Positions 45,805 to 58,700 of a DNA stretch of 64,000 nucleotides are shown piece by piece. The stretch is from the NCBI GenBank assembly GCA_039654915.1, contig CM077596.1, forward strand, positions 7,316,001 to 7,380,000. The letters are read 5' to 3'. The stretch comes from Aquilaria yunnanensis (Eukaryota > Streptophyta > Magnoliopsida > Malvales > Thymelaeaceae). The notes under the pieces are model-generated. The model was given only the letters and a program-made list of their open reading frames with translations, was not told the origin of the DNA and searched no databases. The position numbers and the translations under genes are program-made. Within the stretch, counting starts at the first letter, position 1. Each line of letters starts with the position of its first letter.

Positions 45805-46402
45805 CTTGCTTAGCTTAACAACCCTCAGTGGTTGCTAACTCAACGACACCCAAAATTGTACAATAGAAGCTAAGGGAGTGATAATCAAAGGTTTTCAGTA
45901 AAGGATCCTTTAACCTGCAAGAAAAATACTAAGGACACACATATATATGATATATCAAATCTACTGCGCGCGCTTGCAGTCTGAGGGCTAACATATGCGC
46001 ATATATTTAAGTCCCTTGGGACCCCCTCTTTTCCTAGTCCTCTCATGGGCGTCACTCTGTGCCTAATGAGTTCTAGCCCCTAACTCACTCCTAGTAAGCC
46101 TTAGCTTACCAATGTAGTAACTTAACCTTGTCTTCATGTAGGTGAACATGGTGGATGCACCTCGCTTGAGTTCTAAGGAACTCACTAGGTGTACTAAGCC
46201 TCCGCATAAAGCTTCAAGTCCTTAAACTCTCCTAGATCAATTGTGTACTAAGCTTTCACCTCAAAACCTTAGCAAGACTGCACTAGGTTTTCACTTGTGC
46301 CTCACATAATCTTGCCTAGGCCACAAGTGCACTAAACCTTCACTTAAGGTACAAACCTATCCAGCATTACTTGATTCACCCTAGTGGAGTTGTAATGACT
46401 AT

Positions 46403-48583
46403 TGTCGCGGAACGGGGCCCTAGTGCCCCATTAGCTCAACTTGTAGGTGCTTAGGGACTAGGAATCCCGCTAAGTTATTATTGGCTAACTATTACTCGAC
46501 ATAAGGAATTAAAACAATTTATATGCAACTAGTTTCTTAGCCTACCCAGTAAAAGATATGCATGCTTTTGTCCTGGCAATGCAAATGAATAAGTCGATTA
46601 TTTGTTAAAAATGTTGCTCGAGCATTTCAATTAAAACATACTCAAAACGTGCCAAGACAGTGAAATACTAGTTACTTCGACTTCAAGTAATAGTTTGTGC
46701 ATACTTTACACCACTAGCATGCACCCAAAAGTAACTAGATGGTTTTACATCACAATGTATCCTAATAGAGGCAACTCCTTAGTACACAAGGTACTATATA
46801 CATGAGACAAAAACCTAACTAAGATCATCTACTTGAGCCCCACCTTTGAGCTATCAAAGCTCCAAGTGCAAGCCCTTCCTTAGTCCTTGTGCACCCTTTA
46901 GCCTCTACACTGTAAAGGCATAACCTTAGTTAGTACATAGCTTAGGCCACAAGTAAACTTAGAATCACAAGGATCCTTAAGGAAAAATACCTGCAAAAGA
47001 GAAAGCTTAGGCCACAGCTATCAACTAGTTGTTAGGCCCGGGGTTAGAACCTGCACAATAAACTTAAGGGAGTGAGTACATGGATGTACTCAGTAACGGT
47101 CCCTTGGGTACCTGCAAGAAGATAGCAGCTAGGCAACATGCAACCATGACAAACAAACAAACAAACAAGTGGTCAACCAACAAACAAACTCAAGCAATAA
47201 CAACATGTAAGATATGTAATGCATGAATGTATGATATGAAATTCACATAACACTTGGGAATTCCTGCACACTAGGTGCCATAAGCCTGCCATGAGCTCAA
47301 ACGGTGGAGGTACTTGAGACACTGGCCCTCGTATCCCGGGTACTTTACCTCCCATAAGTCCCACTTACAGGTTCTAGAGTAGGTCGTCACCTCCTCTTAA
47401 ATTCCTTGGGGGCAAAATGCCTTAGCGTCGCCAAAGGCATCAGTAATCGGAAAAATTTTGCATTTCTCGGCGACGCGTCGCCAACTCGCGTCGCCACTAG
47501 TGACGCGTCGCCAATATGGCGTCGCTACTGGCGACGCGTTGCCAACGCTTTCCAGCATTGCGCGACAGCGTGCGACCTTGCACGAAAACTGCTCAACTTT
47601 CTCATCCCAAACTCAAATCACATGGGTCTTGTTTCTACTTCATTCCCACACAAAATACTACATTTCTATGCATTATTTGAGCTTAATTAACTTGAACCCT
47701 TACCTTAACTCAACCACAAAGCAAGAATCAAAGCACAAGCCATCCTTAGCTCAACCAAGCTCTCTTGAGTTCCACACCTAAAACCAACGTGATGTGGCAC
47801 CAATAACTTCAAACCAAGACCATTTCTAGCTATAGAAACAACTTAGAACCAGCCCATGAGAACCCAAGAAGCTTACCTACTAATTTTAAGTCCAAACAAG
47901 CATCAAAAAGCTAGTTGAAGCTAAAGCACCAACAATGAAGCTTGAGGCTTCTTGTAAACAACTTGGGCCTTCAAAAATTGATGGAGAATTACAGAAATGG
48001 GAAGCTTTGGAGCTGCAATTTTGGTGAGGAGATAAAGCTACGAAATTGGGGAAGGATACAAATGGCTATGGGAAGTCAACTTAACCAAAACATACTAACT
48101 CCCCCACAAGGCAACCTTCTTCCACTCTTGCTCCTTGACCCATAAGTTTTCATTTGTTTTAATTTGGTCACCAACTCTCAACCCAAAACCATCTTACACT
48201 TAGCCTTTTGGACACTTTGGCCACTTAAGATGTAAATGGCTTAAATAAACACTTAGTGCCACATTTTACTCAAAACCTTCAAAGACGGTTCTAATAGCTA
48301 GGATAACTAATGGTCTTGACTTAACTAAGCCAAATTTTCTTACATGACCCTAATTCATCAAAATTATAGTCATGCTTCTAACTTGGGTCAAAATTACCAA
48401 TTTACCCGCTTTTGACTTTAAGGTGCCAAACCACACTTAGGAACTCACTTACTTAGTTAAGCTTGCCTTTCTTGCTTAACAAGGTGCTAACTTGTGGTAC
48501 TTAATTTAATAAAAACACATAAATAAACTAAAAATAAATACTTACTTGGTTAAGACCTTTCTTTAACTAGGAGAGTCATCACA
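46403..48583 (-). mobile_element. Solo LTR (X-related gypsy) with perfect TSD
   Basis: This 2181-bp segment begins TGTGATGACTC on the minus strand (48583) and ends CCGCGACA (46403). It is flanked by ACTAT (46398-46402 and 48584-48588). Internal landmarks parallel those of X LTRs (for example the block near 46920-47110 and the one near 7850-8050), but identity is low, so it is a related family. Removing it restores continuous X LTR sequence. Confidence 0.9.
47425..47544. repeat. Cluster of six GCGTCGCCA-type motifs
   Basis: GCGTCGCCA or a one-base variant occurs at 47425, 47475, 47488, 47505, 47519 and 47536 inside the solo LTR. The cluster is GC- and CpG-rich in an otherwise AT-rich LTR. Confidence 0.85.
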
Positions 48584-50066
48584 ACTATGGTTGGACTCAT
48601 TTACTAGGTTCTTTGGAACCCACCTAGGTGCACTAAAGTTCCCATATCGGAGCCTCAAATCCAAAAGCCCAACTAGGCTTCTGATGGTACTAAACCTTGC
48701 ACCTAACTAATGATGATCAAAACATACCTTCACTTTGAACTAAAATATATAAAAACCTAGTCTAGTTCAAGCTTGGTTAAGGCTTGGAAATGATAGTGCT
48801 CCATCCTAGCTTCATGCAGAGCCTTGAATCACCTCAATCAGACACCCGAGCGAAAGGTTATAGCAAAAACACTGCGGCATGTCAATGCTGCTGAGTAGTG
48901 GTACCTAGGAGCTGAGATTAGGGCTAAGGTGCTAGGGGCCATTTTTCTTCGGGTTCCGAAAGGGGTCCTGGGTGCTATAGCTCCACTTAGCCCTTAGGCA
49001 CCAGGCCCTCGAGTCCTAAACCTTTGCCTACGTGCTTAAGGCTCTTTGGAAGCTTTCAATGCCTGCCAATGGCCCTAGGAATGCTTCCACTTGCCTCAAA
49101 CTTGCATGTACACATGCACTAGGCCACAATTTACCATTTAAACCAATCTTATGGTGCCCATAAACACCACATAAATCATCAAATCCTTATCAGTCCACCA
49201 CAACCAATGCCATCCACCAACAATACCATTCACTAGTTCACATGAATTCTACTTCAAGCAACCAATGAATGGCATTAATCAAGCATGAATCATAAATCCC
49301 TTACCTCAATTATGCATGAATTAGAAAGCATCAAGCATCACAAGCCAAGAATTCCAAGTTCCAAGGCTCCACTAAGGATTTTCCTAGGCTCTAAAGCAAA
49401 ACAAGGTTCATGGCACTAAATTAGCACAAAGCCAACAAAACCTAAGCTTAATTAAGCTCAAGAAACTTGAATTCAACAAGAACAATGAGTTACTTCACGA
49501 ATTCAAGCCATCCCATGGATAAAAACACCCCAAGAAGCTTCAGTGGTGCAAAACAAGTTTGAAACAAGCTTTCATAACCATGGTCACCAAGAATGCCTTC
49601 GTTTTTCACCAAGAAACCTTGATTTGGAGGAATATTGAGTAAGAATTTGAGAGGGCTTAGGGAGGGCTACGAAAATGGAGTTGGAAGAGATGAGGGAATA
49701 GTGCCAAAACCATTTCCTCCACAAGCTTTAAGTAATAAAAGCCTTCCTTCCCCAAAATTTTTTAAAACTTGTCAATTTACCCCTTCCCTAAATAGTAACA
49801 AGTAATTATATATTTAAGAAAAACTTGCTAACTTGGGCTTTAGGTTTTAAAAGCTTCATTTTTACTCCTAGAACTCGTTCCGACCCTCCACGGTGCAAAA
49901 ATGCCATTTTACCCCTAGGGAAGCCTAGTGGCATAAACCACTCAGAACTAACTAACCCTTATATAACTTACTTGATTTTGCTAACTCACCTTTAATTAAG
50001 GCATTCAAACTAGGGATTTATGAATTTACCTTGCTCACCGAGCACTCCACTACGAGGGCTATAACA

Positions 50067-51414
50067 CATTGTGGTTGTTTATTGATTGCCAGAAACTGAA
50101 CACAATAATAGTGAAAATTAAGTGCCCATTACCAAGAATTGACAATATTTTTGACAAATTGAAGAGTGCCATAGTCTTTTCGAATATCAACCTAAGATCT
50201 AGCTATTTCCAAATAAGATTGAGGGAGGAAGAAATTCTAAATATTGCATTTAAGACTCAATATGGAGACTATGAGTACACTATGAAGCCATTCTAAGTTG
50301 CAAATGCTCCAGCAGTGTTCATTGATGCCATGAATGGAATTTTCAAACCATATCTGGATTAGTTCATCAAGGTTTTTATAAATGATATCTTGATGTATTC
50401 CTGATCCTTACATGAACATGAGGAACACATCAAGATACTTTTGTAAATTCTAAAATAACATAGGTATTAGGCAAAGTTATCGAAGTTTCTTTTTTGGGCT
50501 TAAGCGATTTAGTTCTTGGGCATATAATTAGTGCTCAGGGACTTTCAGTAGATTTCAAGAAAGTTAAGGCTATAGTTGAATGGAAGAGGCGAACTACAGT
50601 GAAGGAAGTAAGGAGTTTCCTTGGTTTACTAGGATAATATGAAAGATTTATGGAAAAATTTTCTATGATGGGTTCCCCACTAATCGCCTTGAATAAAAAG
50701 TCCCAAAAGTTTGATTGGTCAAACAAGTGCAAGCTAGTTACCAAGAACTTAAGAAGAGACTTACTTTTGTGCCTATCCTAACCTTTTTAGAACCCTATAA
50801 GACATTAGAAATCTATATCAATGATTTTGGGTCTAGTTTAGGACATGTGCTTATGTAAGAAAAGTGAGTGATAGCTTATGGTTCAAGGAAACTCTCCCCT
50901 AACAAACTAGATTATCTAGTACAAGGCTTAGAGTTAGCAGTGGTGGTCTTCACACTAAACTTTTATGGTCTATAAGAGTTTAAAGTACTTGTTTACTCAA
51001 AAGAAGCTTAATATGAGATGAAGCATTAGCTTGCGCACATCAAGGACTACAATTGGACAATTAATTATCATGCTGAGAAAGGTAATGTAATGGTCGATGC
51101 TTGGAGTAGAAAGCATACCAGTGCAATCTTTTCAAGGGATAAAGTGCCAAGTAGTTCAAAACAAGGCACCATTGAATGACTTTCTGTCATACATGAAGCT
51201 TGGCAATCTTGAGAGAAAGCCCAAGCTCTTACTCTAGAAATAAGGTCAGCATGGCTTGGTAAACTCAATGATGCTAAGGGCAAAGACCCTAATTTGAAGA
51301 AGATTTTAAGGGAAGAGAAGCTTGGGGTAGTTTCAGACAAATTTTGATACAAGAGAGGACTATTGCAATATGGGGAAAGATTGTATGTGCATGATATGGA
51401 AGGACAGATATACT
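50067..51414 (+). pseudogene. Chromovirus-like element Y: reverse transcriptase and RNase H
   Basis: The open part 50069-50296 has CPLPRIDNIFDKLKSA and FSNINLRSSYFQIRLREEE, typical of chromovirus RT. It continues through VANAPAVFIDAMNGIFKPYL and the catalytic region FINDILMYS (about 50375; usual FIDDILVYS). A connection and RNase H with many stops follow (to about 51200), then the pre-integrase segment ending near RGLLQYGERLYVHDMEG (about 51400). X2 cuts the RT N-terminus at 50066 and another insertion follows at about 51415. Confidence 0.85.
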
Positions 51415-52765
51415 CATATTTAGTTTTATTTTCTCTTAATATTTGTTTCTCTTTTGGTGTGTTTACAATAGAATTAGGTGCTTAATTGGTTCATATTTTA
51501 TTTTTCGTCCATAATTCAGCTATTTTTTTGTTAAAAATGAATTTTTTGAAGTTTTGGGGTCGAATTACAAGTTTCAGCAAAATTTTAAGTTGACACGGCT
51601 TCATACAAGCCCATGTCATTGTTAAACACACTCATGTCAAAGCTTTACATGTCTATGTTAGAACCCATGTTTGCTTGCTAATTAGGGTTTTTTTTAGTTA
51701 ATTAGGCAGAAAAAACAAGATAAGAGAAGGGATATGAGGAGGTTGAAAAAACACAGAAAGAAATAAGGATTTCCATAGGAAAATGTTGTCAGAGGTAGTT
51801 TCAATGATCAACACCATTTAATGCGCATCAGATCAAAGATTTCTTGGAGGAGAAGCAATTCAAAGTTGGAGACTTCTTTTCCTTGTTTTTCTCTATTTCT
51901 GTTATGTTTGTTTTGTGGCATGATGAGCTAAATTTTATTCTCATACTTAGAGTACGTGAACCCTAGGATGATTTTATGATTGTTATTATTTTTGGTTTAA
52001 TATAATTATTTTTTTCTTACAATCTATCCAATGTACTTTGTTACATTGATTAATACTGGCTAGTCTATGAATTCAATGTGAGATCATAAACATATATAGG
52101 TAGTATCTGGTATGTTTGTTGTAGATCACTATTGGGTAAAACAGATATTATCATAATCGATAGTAATAGGTGCGATATAATACCTCAAGACTAGGGTGAA
52201 ACCTAGTAGTTGGTTCGTAGAACTAGTAATGCATTCTTAGGAAGTGCAGTAGACCTAGACACCCTATCAGAAACTTAAGAATAGGGTTAGTGAACAAGAA
52301 TAATAGGGAGCTAATCTAAGTTAGGTAGTACTCCATGGTCTATGTTAACCTTAAACCTATTAAACCAAAGTAAAAGCAACACAAGGGATTTCTAGGGAAA
52401 TTCATATATAAGTATGAGGTTTCTTATTATTGGTTATCTAATTTGTTTTCCATTACCAGTAGTTAGTTGCTAGTCATTTTTACTGCATTAGTTAGTTTAG
52501 TTAATCCATGGTTAATTAGCGAAACAAACTCCTTTAATTGTTAGGTAGATAATAGAGAAAGGTTGAGAATGGTAGACAACTCTATCCTTTGGGGAAAGGG
52601 ATTTTGATACTTGCCACTGCTACATTTTGATGATATATGCACTTGCCTATGAGTTCATATATTTATAAATATAGATAGATTTAGCACATCCATATTATTT
52701 GTTAGTGTAATGGGAAAAGTTTGTGTGAACTAATGAACAAGTCAAGGACTATGAAAACAAGTTCT
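51415..52765. mobile_element. Insertion of about 1.35 kb in element Y, LTR-like
   Basis: This AT-rich non-coding DNA separates the RNase H and IN portions of Y. The segment near 52560-52640 (AACTCTATCC, GGGGAAAGGGATTTTGATACTTGCCACTGC) resembles the transcribed end of Athila-type gypsy LTRs as I remember them. No ORF is present. I could not fix TG/CA ends or a TSD, so the borders are approximate to some tens of bases. Confidence 0.45.
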
Positions 52766-53165
52766 TCAAGAAGCACTTAACAATAAATTCAATGTTCACC
52801 TTGGTGTTAACAAAATGTACCATGACTTGAAGAACAAAATGTACCCATGACTTGAAGACTCACTTCAGGTGGCCTAGTTTTAAACGGGGATGTAGCTAAA
52901 TGTGTGAGCAAGTGTTTGATGTGTCAAGTGAGGAAACTCAAACATCAAAAGCCTGGGGTTACATTGCAAAGTCTTTCTTTGCCAAAACAAAAGTAAGGGT
53001 CTATCACAATGGATTTCCAAGTGGGGTTGCCGTACACTCAGGACCAACATGATTTTGTGTGGGTGATAATTGATAGATTCACAAAATCGCCTCAGTTTAT
53101 ACTGATTAAGGATACCTACACAACGGAGAAGTTGGCCCCGTTATAATAGAAGAGCTTAGGTTACA
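52766..53165 (+). pseudogene. Chromovirus-like element Y: integrase N-terminal half
   Basis: In shifting frames this reads NNKFNVHLGVNKMYHDLK (about 52790), CVSKCLMCQ-like zinc-finger cysteines (about 52900), ITMDFQVGLPYTQDQHDF (about 53005, first catalytic Asp), VIIDRFTKS, and EKLA..EELRLHG up to 53165. A 24-bp segment (AACAAAATGTACCATGACTTGAAG) is repeated in tandem at about 52809-52857. X3 is inserted directly after. Confidence 0.8.
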
Positions 53166-55772
53166 TGGACACGGCCCTCATAAGCCTGCCTAGGAAGCCT
53201 ATGGGAACTTGTCCCACACTAGTCACAATTGGCTAGTTAATTATGTGCACACTAGTTAAAACCTTTATGCTTCTAGTTAATTAATCCTACTATGCGACCA
53301 TGCATGAGTAATGGTTTGACTTATGTAAAAAAACAAGTTATAAAGTATGAACATAAATCATAAAATATTGCCCCAGGCTTTCCACTAAAAACCAAGTTTC
53401 AAAGTAGTCAAAGCATACAAAATAACTATGGAATTAACTTCACATAATCAATCGTGTGCAAACATCCATGCAAAAGTAAACTATGCTCGCACTTAAAAGA
53501 AACTGTAGAGTACACTACTCAACACGAACATCGGAGGCAATTAGTGTATAAAAACTATACACTGAAATTTACAACAGAGATTTGTTGTGCTTCTCTAGCC
53601 TCTATCGGCCAAATGAATAGTTGTAGTTAGCACCACAACCTAACCAACATGCAAACCACAAAACTAGAATCACAAGGATTTGAATAAACACAATACCTGT
53701 TTGTGAGCATATTTTAACAACCCTTAATGGTTGTCAGCTCTATAGACCTAAAATTTGCACAGAAAATGCTAAGGGAGTGAGAATCAAAGATTCTCAGTAA
53801 GGGATCCTTCAACCTACAAGCAAAATACTGAGGACACACAGACATATGATATATGAAATCTACTATGCGCTCTTGCAGCCTAAAGGCTAACATATGCCCA
53901 TACATTTGAGTCTCTTAGGACACCTCATCTTCGTAGTCCTCTCACAGGTGTCACTCCATGCCTAGTGAGTTCTAGCCCCTAACTCGCTCCTAATAAACCT
54001 TAGCTTACCAATGCAGTAACTTTAACCTACCCTTGGTTGTTGTGCAGGTGAACATGGTAGATGCACCTTGCTTGAGTTCTAAGGAACTAACTAGGTGTAC
54101 TAAGCCTCCACATAGTACCTCAAGTCCTTGGACTTATCTAGGTTATTTGTGTACTAAGCTTCCACTTCAAAACCTTACCAAAAGTGCACTAGGCTTTCAC
54201 TTGCACCTTAAGTAACCTTGCTTAGGCTACAAGTGAACTAAACCTTTCCTCAAGACATATACTTATCCACCATTACTTGGTTCACCCTAGTGCAGTGGCA
54301 ATGACCATGGTTGGACTCATGTACTAGGTTCTTTGGAACCTACCTAGTTGCACTAAGGTTCCTACATCGGAGCCTCAAATCCAAAAGCCCAAGTATGCTT
54401 CTGATGGTACTAAACCTTGCACCTAACTAATGGTGCTCTACTATGGACAAACATACCTTTACTTTGAACTAAAATATAGAAACACCTAGTCCAATTCAAG
54501 CTTGTTTAAAGCATGAAAATGATAATACTCCTTCTTAGCTTTGTGTGGAACCTTGAATCATCTCAAGCGGACACCTGAGTGAAACGTTATGGCAAAAATA
54601 CTAGAACATGTCAATGTTGTTAAGTGCTAGCACCTAGGCGCCAGAGGCCATTTTTCTTCAGGTTCCAAAAAGGGTCCTGGGAATTACAATGCCACCAGGT
54701 GCCTAGGCGCTAGGCTCTCAAGGCCTGAACCTTCTCATATATGCCTAAGGCTCTTTGGGGGCTTCCAATGCCTCCCAATGGCCTTTGGAATGCCTCCACC
54801 TGTCTCAAACCTGACTCTACACATGTAGTAGGCCATAATGCACCATTTAAATCAATCCTATGGTGTCCACAAACAGCACACAAATGATCTAATCCTCACT
54901 AGTCCACCACAACCAATGCCATCCACCAACAATATCACTCACTAATTCACATGAATTATACTTCAAGCGAACAATGAATGGCATTAATCAGGTATGAATC
55001 ATAAATCCCTTGCCTTAATTACAGATGAATTAGCAAGAATCAAGCATCACAAGCCAAGAATTCTAAGTTCCAAGGCTCCACTAAGGATTTTCCTAGGTTC
55101 CAAGCAACACAAGGCATATGGCACCAAATTAACACTAACCTAACAAAACCCAACCTTGATTAAGCTCTAGAAATAAGAGAAATCAAGGATCAAAGCCATA
55201 CCTCATGCACGCACTATGCCCAAGCAAGAAAAATGCCCCAAGAAGCTTCAAATCAAGAAAAGAAGTGCAAAGCAAGCATTCATCCCCTTGGGCACCAAGA
55301 AAACCTTCCAATTTTGCCAAGAAATCATGTAATTGTGAAGATTTGAGGAAGAGATGGAGAGAAGAAGAGAGAGATGCAAATTTTGGGGCTAAAATGAGTG
55401 AATAATGGTAGCCACAAACCTTCCAACAAGTGTAAAAACAACTAAAACATCTCTACACAAACTTTTTAAGTCCTCGCAAAAATACCCTTTCCCCAAATAG
55501 TAACTAAGTAATTCATACACTTAGTCAAAAATGCTAACTTGGGCTTTGAATTATAAAAACATCATTTCTACACTCGGAACGTGTCTTAACCCTTAGAGGT
55601 CCAAAAAGACCATTTTACCCCCAGGCAAACCTAGTGCCATAAACCACTCAAAACCAACTAACCCTTGGATAACTTACTTGATCTTCCTAATTCACCCTTA
55701 ACTAAGGCATTTAAACTAGGGATTTATGAACTTACCTTGCTCACTGAGCATTCCACTAAGAGGGTTATAACA
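53166..55772 (-). mobile_element. 3' LTR of element X3
   Basis: This 2607-bp LTR reads TGTTATAACC on the minus strand at 55772 and ends at TG (53166, plus strand). It is homologous to the X1 LTR and the X2 remnant. The inner side has a PPT at 55773. TTACA (53161-53165) is the candidate left TSD; its partner is lost because the other LTR is truncated. Confidence 0.78.
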
Positions 55773-58700
55773 TTCTCCCCACCTTGGAGAATTTGGTCCT
55801 CCAAATTCAATCTCCCTACCTTAAGATACTACCGTAGGATACAATGCCAACGTATCCTAATCAAACCTACCAGTAGGTGTCGGTCACAATGACCCACTTG
55901 GTGCCGAACTACTCGAGCCATTTAGCTAATGCCATCTGGCACTTGATTCAGGCCATGCATTGTATAGGCACTATGGCTAATGCCATTCTGTAGTCTGATT
56001 ACTATTCACTATTTTCCCTACCTTAGCCTGATGATACTCTTTCCAAACAACTTAATGCAATTTTTATTCTTGCAGACTGTCATATGGTCTCTCCCTACCT
56101 TCCGCACACGGTACTGCTAAAGCACATCTGACTACTCCAAGTTGTCCCAACAAATCCAGTGATCACGAATCCTTCTCACCAAATGCTATGCTAAGTCCTC
56201 TCGTGTAAGATAGCTTAACAAGCTTGTAGAAGCTTATCTATTTCCCTTACACTGATAGGATCTTATTAAAAGCTCAACACGAATGGACTTCCTTCAATCT
56301 TTCCTCTATGCTAGAACCCACTACTGTAAGCAAACTTAACAAGTATGGAACTTGCCCACTAACTCTTACACAATTAGTTCTTTACTCTAGGTTTGGTACT
56401 TAACAACTCCTAACGATCACTAAAATAAGTGTGTCACTAATGTATTATGGCCTTTCCACTTACACCACTAGCACCCCTAGGTAAACTCTAAGGCTTTTCC
56501 AAATGAGTGAACTACCAAGAGTTGCAAGTCTCAACTGACCCAAGAGAACATGTTTTTAAATGCTCCTCTCGGATGGCAGCTATGCATCAGGCATACTAGT
56601 GCACCAGGCAGGGTACCCGTACACCACTCAAGCATCATGATGCTACTGCTGTCACTACTCTAGAGCCTCTTACACCTACATGCCTAATAGAGAAAACCTC
56701 TCTTGCATTATTGCCAAGGCCTCCAAGCAGCTAACAACCTTTAGGCCTTATCAGTGCCCCCTTGGCTCAGGCCATCTAACATTTGGTGATTTAGCTACCG
56801 GTAAGCTAACGAAGTCAAAGGTCTTGACACTTCAGCTACTCCACTTGGAGCATCCTAGGTGCACGAAGCGTACACACTCAGTCTCTTCACTTTCCTACAC
56901 TCGAATCCTAACACCCCACACACAAAATTAGCTTCACAGGTATATCCTTAGTACTCTTGCTTCCTGGCCATCATTACTCATTCTGTGCTTGAAGAATCTA
57001 TGGTTTCCTTAGCCAAGTTACAAGGTACTACCCAATCCTAGGTCAACTAGGCATCCTTGGCTTGGTAGCCGACTAGACACCTCAGCCCCAAACACTAGGC
57101 TCCTACGTGCCTCCCATTTTATTCAACTCCTCAACCACATCCTAGGCCTCCTGGCCTCTAACACTATCAAGAATCTCCATAACAACCATTTCTCACTTAA
57201 AATTTGGTACAAAGAACCATCTCCACCTTCCATACTCAACTACCATACCATAACTACACCGTGTCGACCTCTCATCAAGATGATGTACCCGCGGCTTCGC
57301 CATGTCCACTTAACCTACTGGGTGGGATAACTAACTTTAGTTTACTATCAAGAGGTGGTTGGCCATGAAAAATCACTTAGGTGGCTCATCCCTACAACTC
57401 CACCTAGTGCTTCAGCTATGTACCTTGGGATTGGTTTTATCCCTCGGAGTTGTAAGCTTACCCACTAGCCTTGACCAATCTCATAGATCACAAACCCCCC
57501 CCCCCCATTTTTTAGGCACTATGGTATAGTGAAATGCTCTAACCTTGGGCTTTAACTAGCTCAACCAATATCCTTACCGACAAGGCTTCCAAACCTTGAC
57601 TTTTTTTACTTTGGTAAACACGACAATTATCAAAGTCACAAAATAGATGCCTGAGCACAATTGTACCTATACTAGACTTGGCACTTTGATTACTAAGTAT
57701 GACACTTAACTAGGTGGGAGATTACTTCAACTTGTGGTTACTTATGAGTCACCTTTCAACTGGTCATAGTAAACTCTCCATCACTGGTGCTCATTGGACA
57801 TTAGCCTGTATGGTTAAGGCAAAATATCCTCTTTCTAGCATCACTTGGTCATTTCGACCTGATAGTTTAATGTTCCCTTAACTTATTGGCACTAGCATAA
57901 AACATCAATCGATCACCACAGCGTCCTTGGTTCCACTTACCACTTAGTCCTTTACCTACTCGGCTAGTTTCACTAGTCGAGTCTTTCTTCTTCCATAAGT
58001 CAACTCGGTGGCCCTGGACTCTACTTAACCTCGAGGTGATGACTATAAGTCACCAACTATCCTTTAATCCATGGTACTCCTTATTGCTTGAGTCTTCTTA
58101 TTACCTTTTGGTAGTTAAGCCGAACCCTAGCAATGACTATACTCCTACTGGCTCAACCCTAGGGTTTATAGCTAACGGACGAACTAGCCTATCCATCCAT
58201 TTACCCTGGATGAGTTCCTTGCACCTTCCTTCATTCCATGGTTACCTCCTACATTTAGTGCATTTGCCTTTGCTGCATTTGACTGAATCGTTCCATTGAT
58301 CAACTACTCTAAGGAACTCAGCCATTCAACTAGCTAGTCATTCACCATCAACTAGTTCACTGAACTAACTCATGCAAGAATACAATCTATGGAACTCTAG
58401 AACATTTCCAATCTAAGCCATTTAGGCCTCTACTTATGTGGTTTCACGAACTAGCAAGTGGCTCCTAGGGTACTAGGTATTTCCACAATACTTAGTGCAT
58501 AATTAGGTTTCTAATGCACTTAGGTTAACCCTTAACCGTGCTCCAAACTACTAACCAACATGTCAAACAAGAATATGCCAGTAAACTGATTCCAGAACTC
58601 CAACAAAGTAACTACACTACTAATGAAAGGTTAAAGACTTACCTCACACTAGCCATGCACTGCCCGCAAGTTGACCACAACTACCAGTCATACTCGGCTA

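Larger units (their letters stand above)
45805..50066 (-). mobile_element. X2 LTR remnant, interrupted by a solo LTR
   Basis: 45805-46402 plus 48584-50066 together match about 53700-55772 of the X3 LTR, so about 540 bp of the inner end is missing, replaced by element E. The outer edge reads TGTTATAGCC on the minus strand at 50066 and abuts chromovirus RT. No X internal region follows. A TATA-like ATATATATG lies at about 45945. Confidence 0.75.

Noticed and set aside
57485..57502. C-run as a functional signal
   Set aside because: It is a simple homopolymer in a non-coding internal region, not shared with X1.
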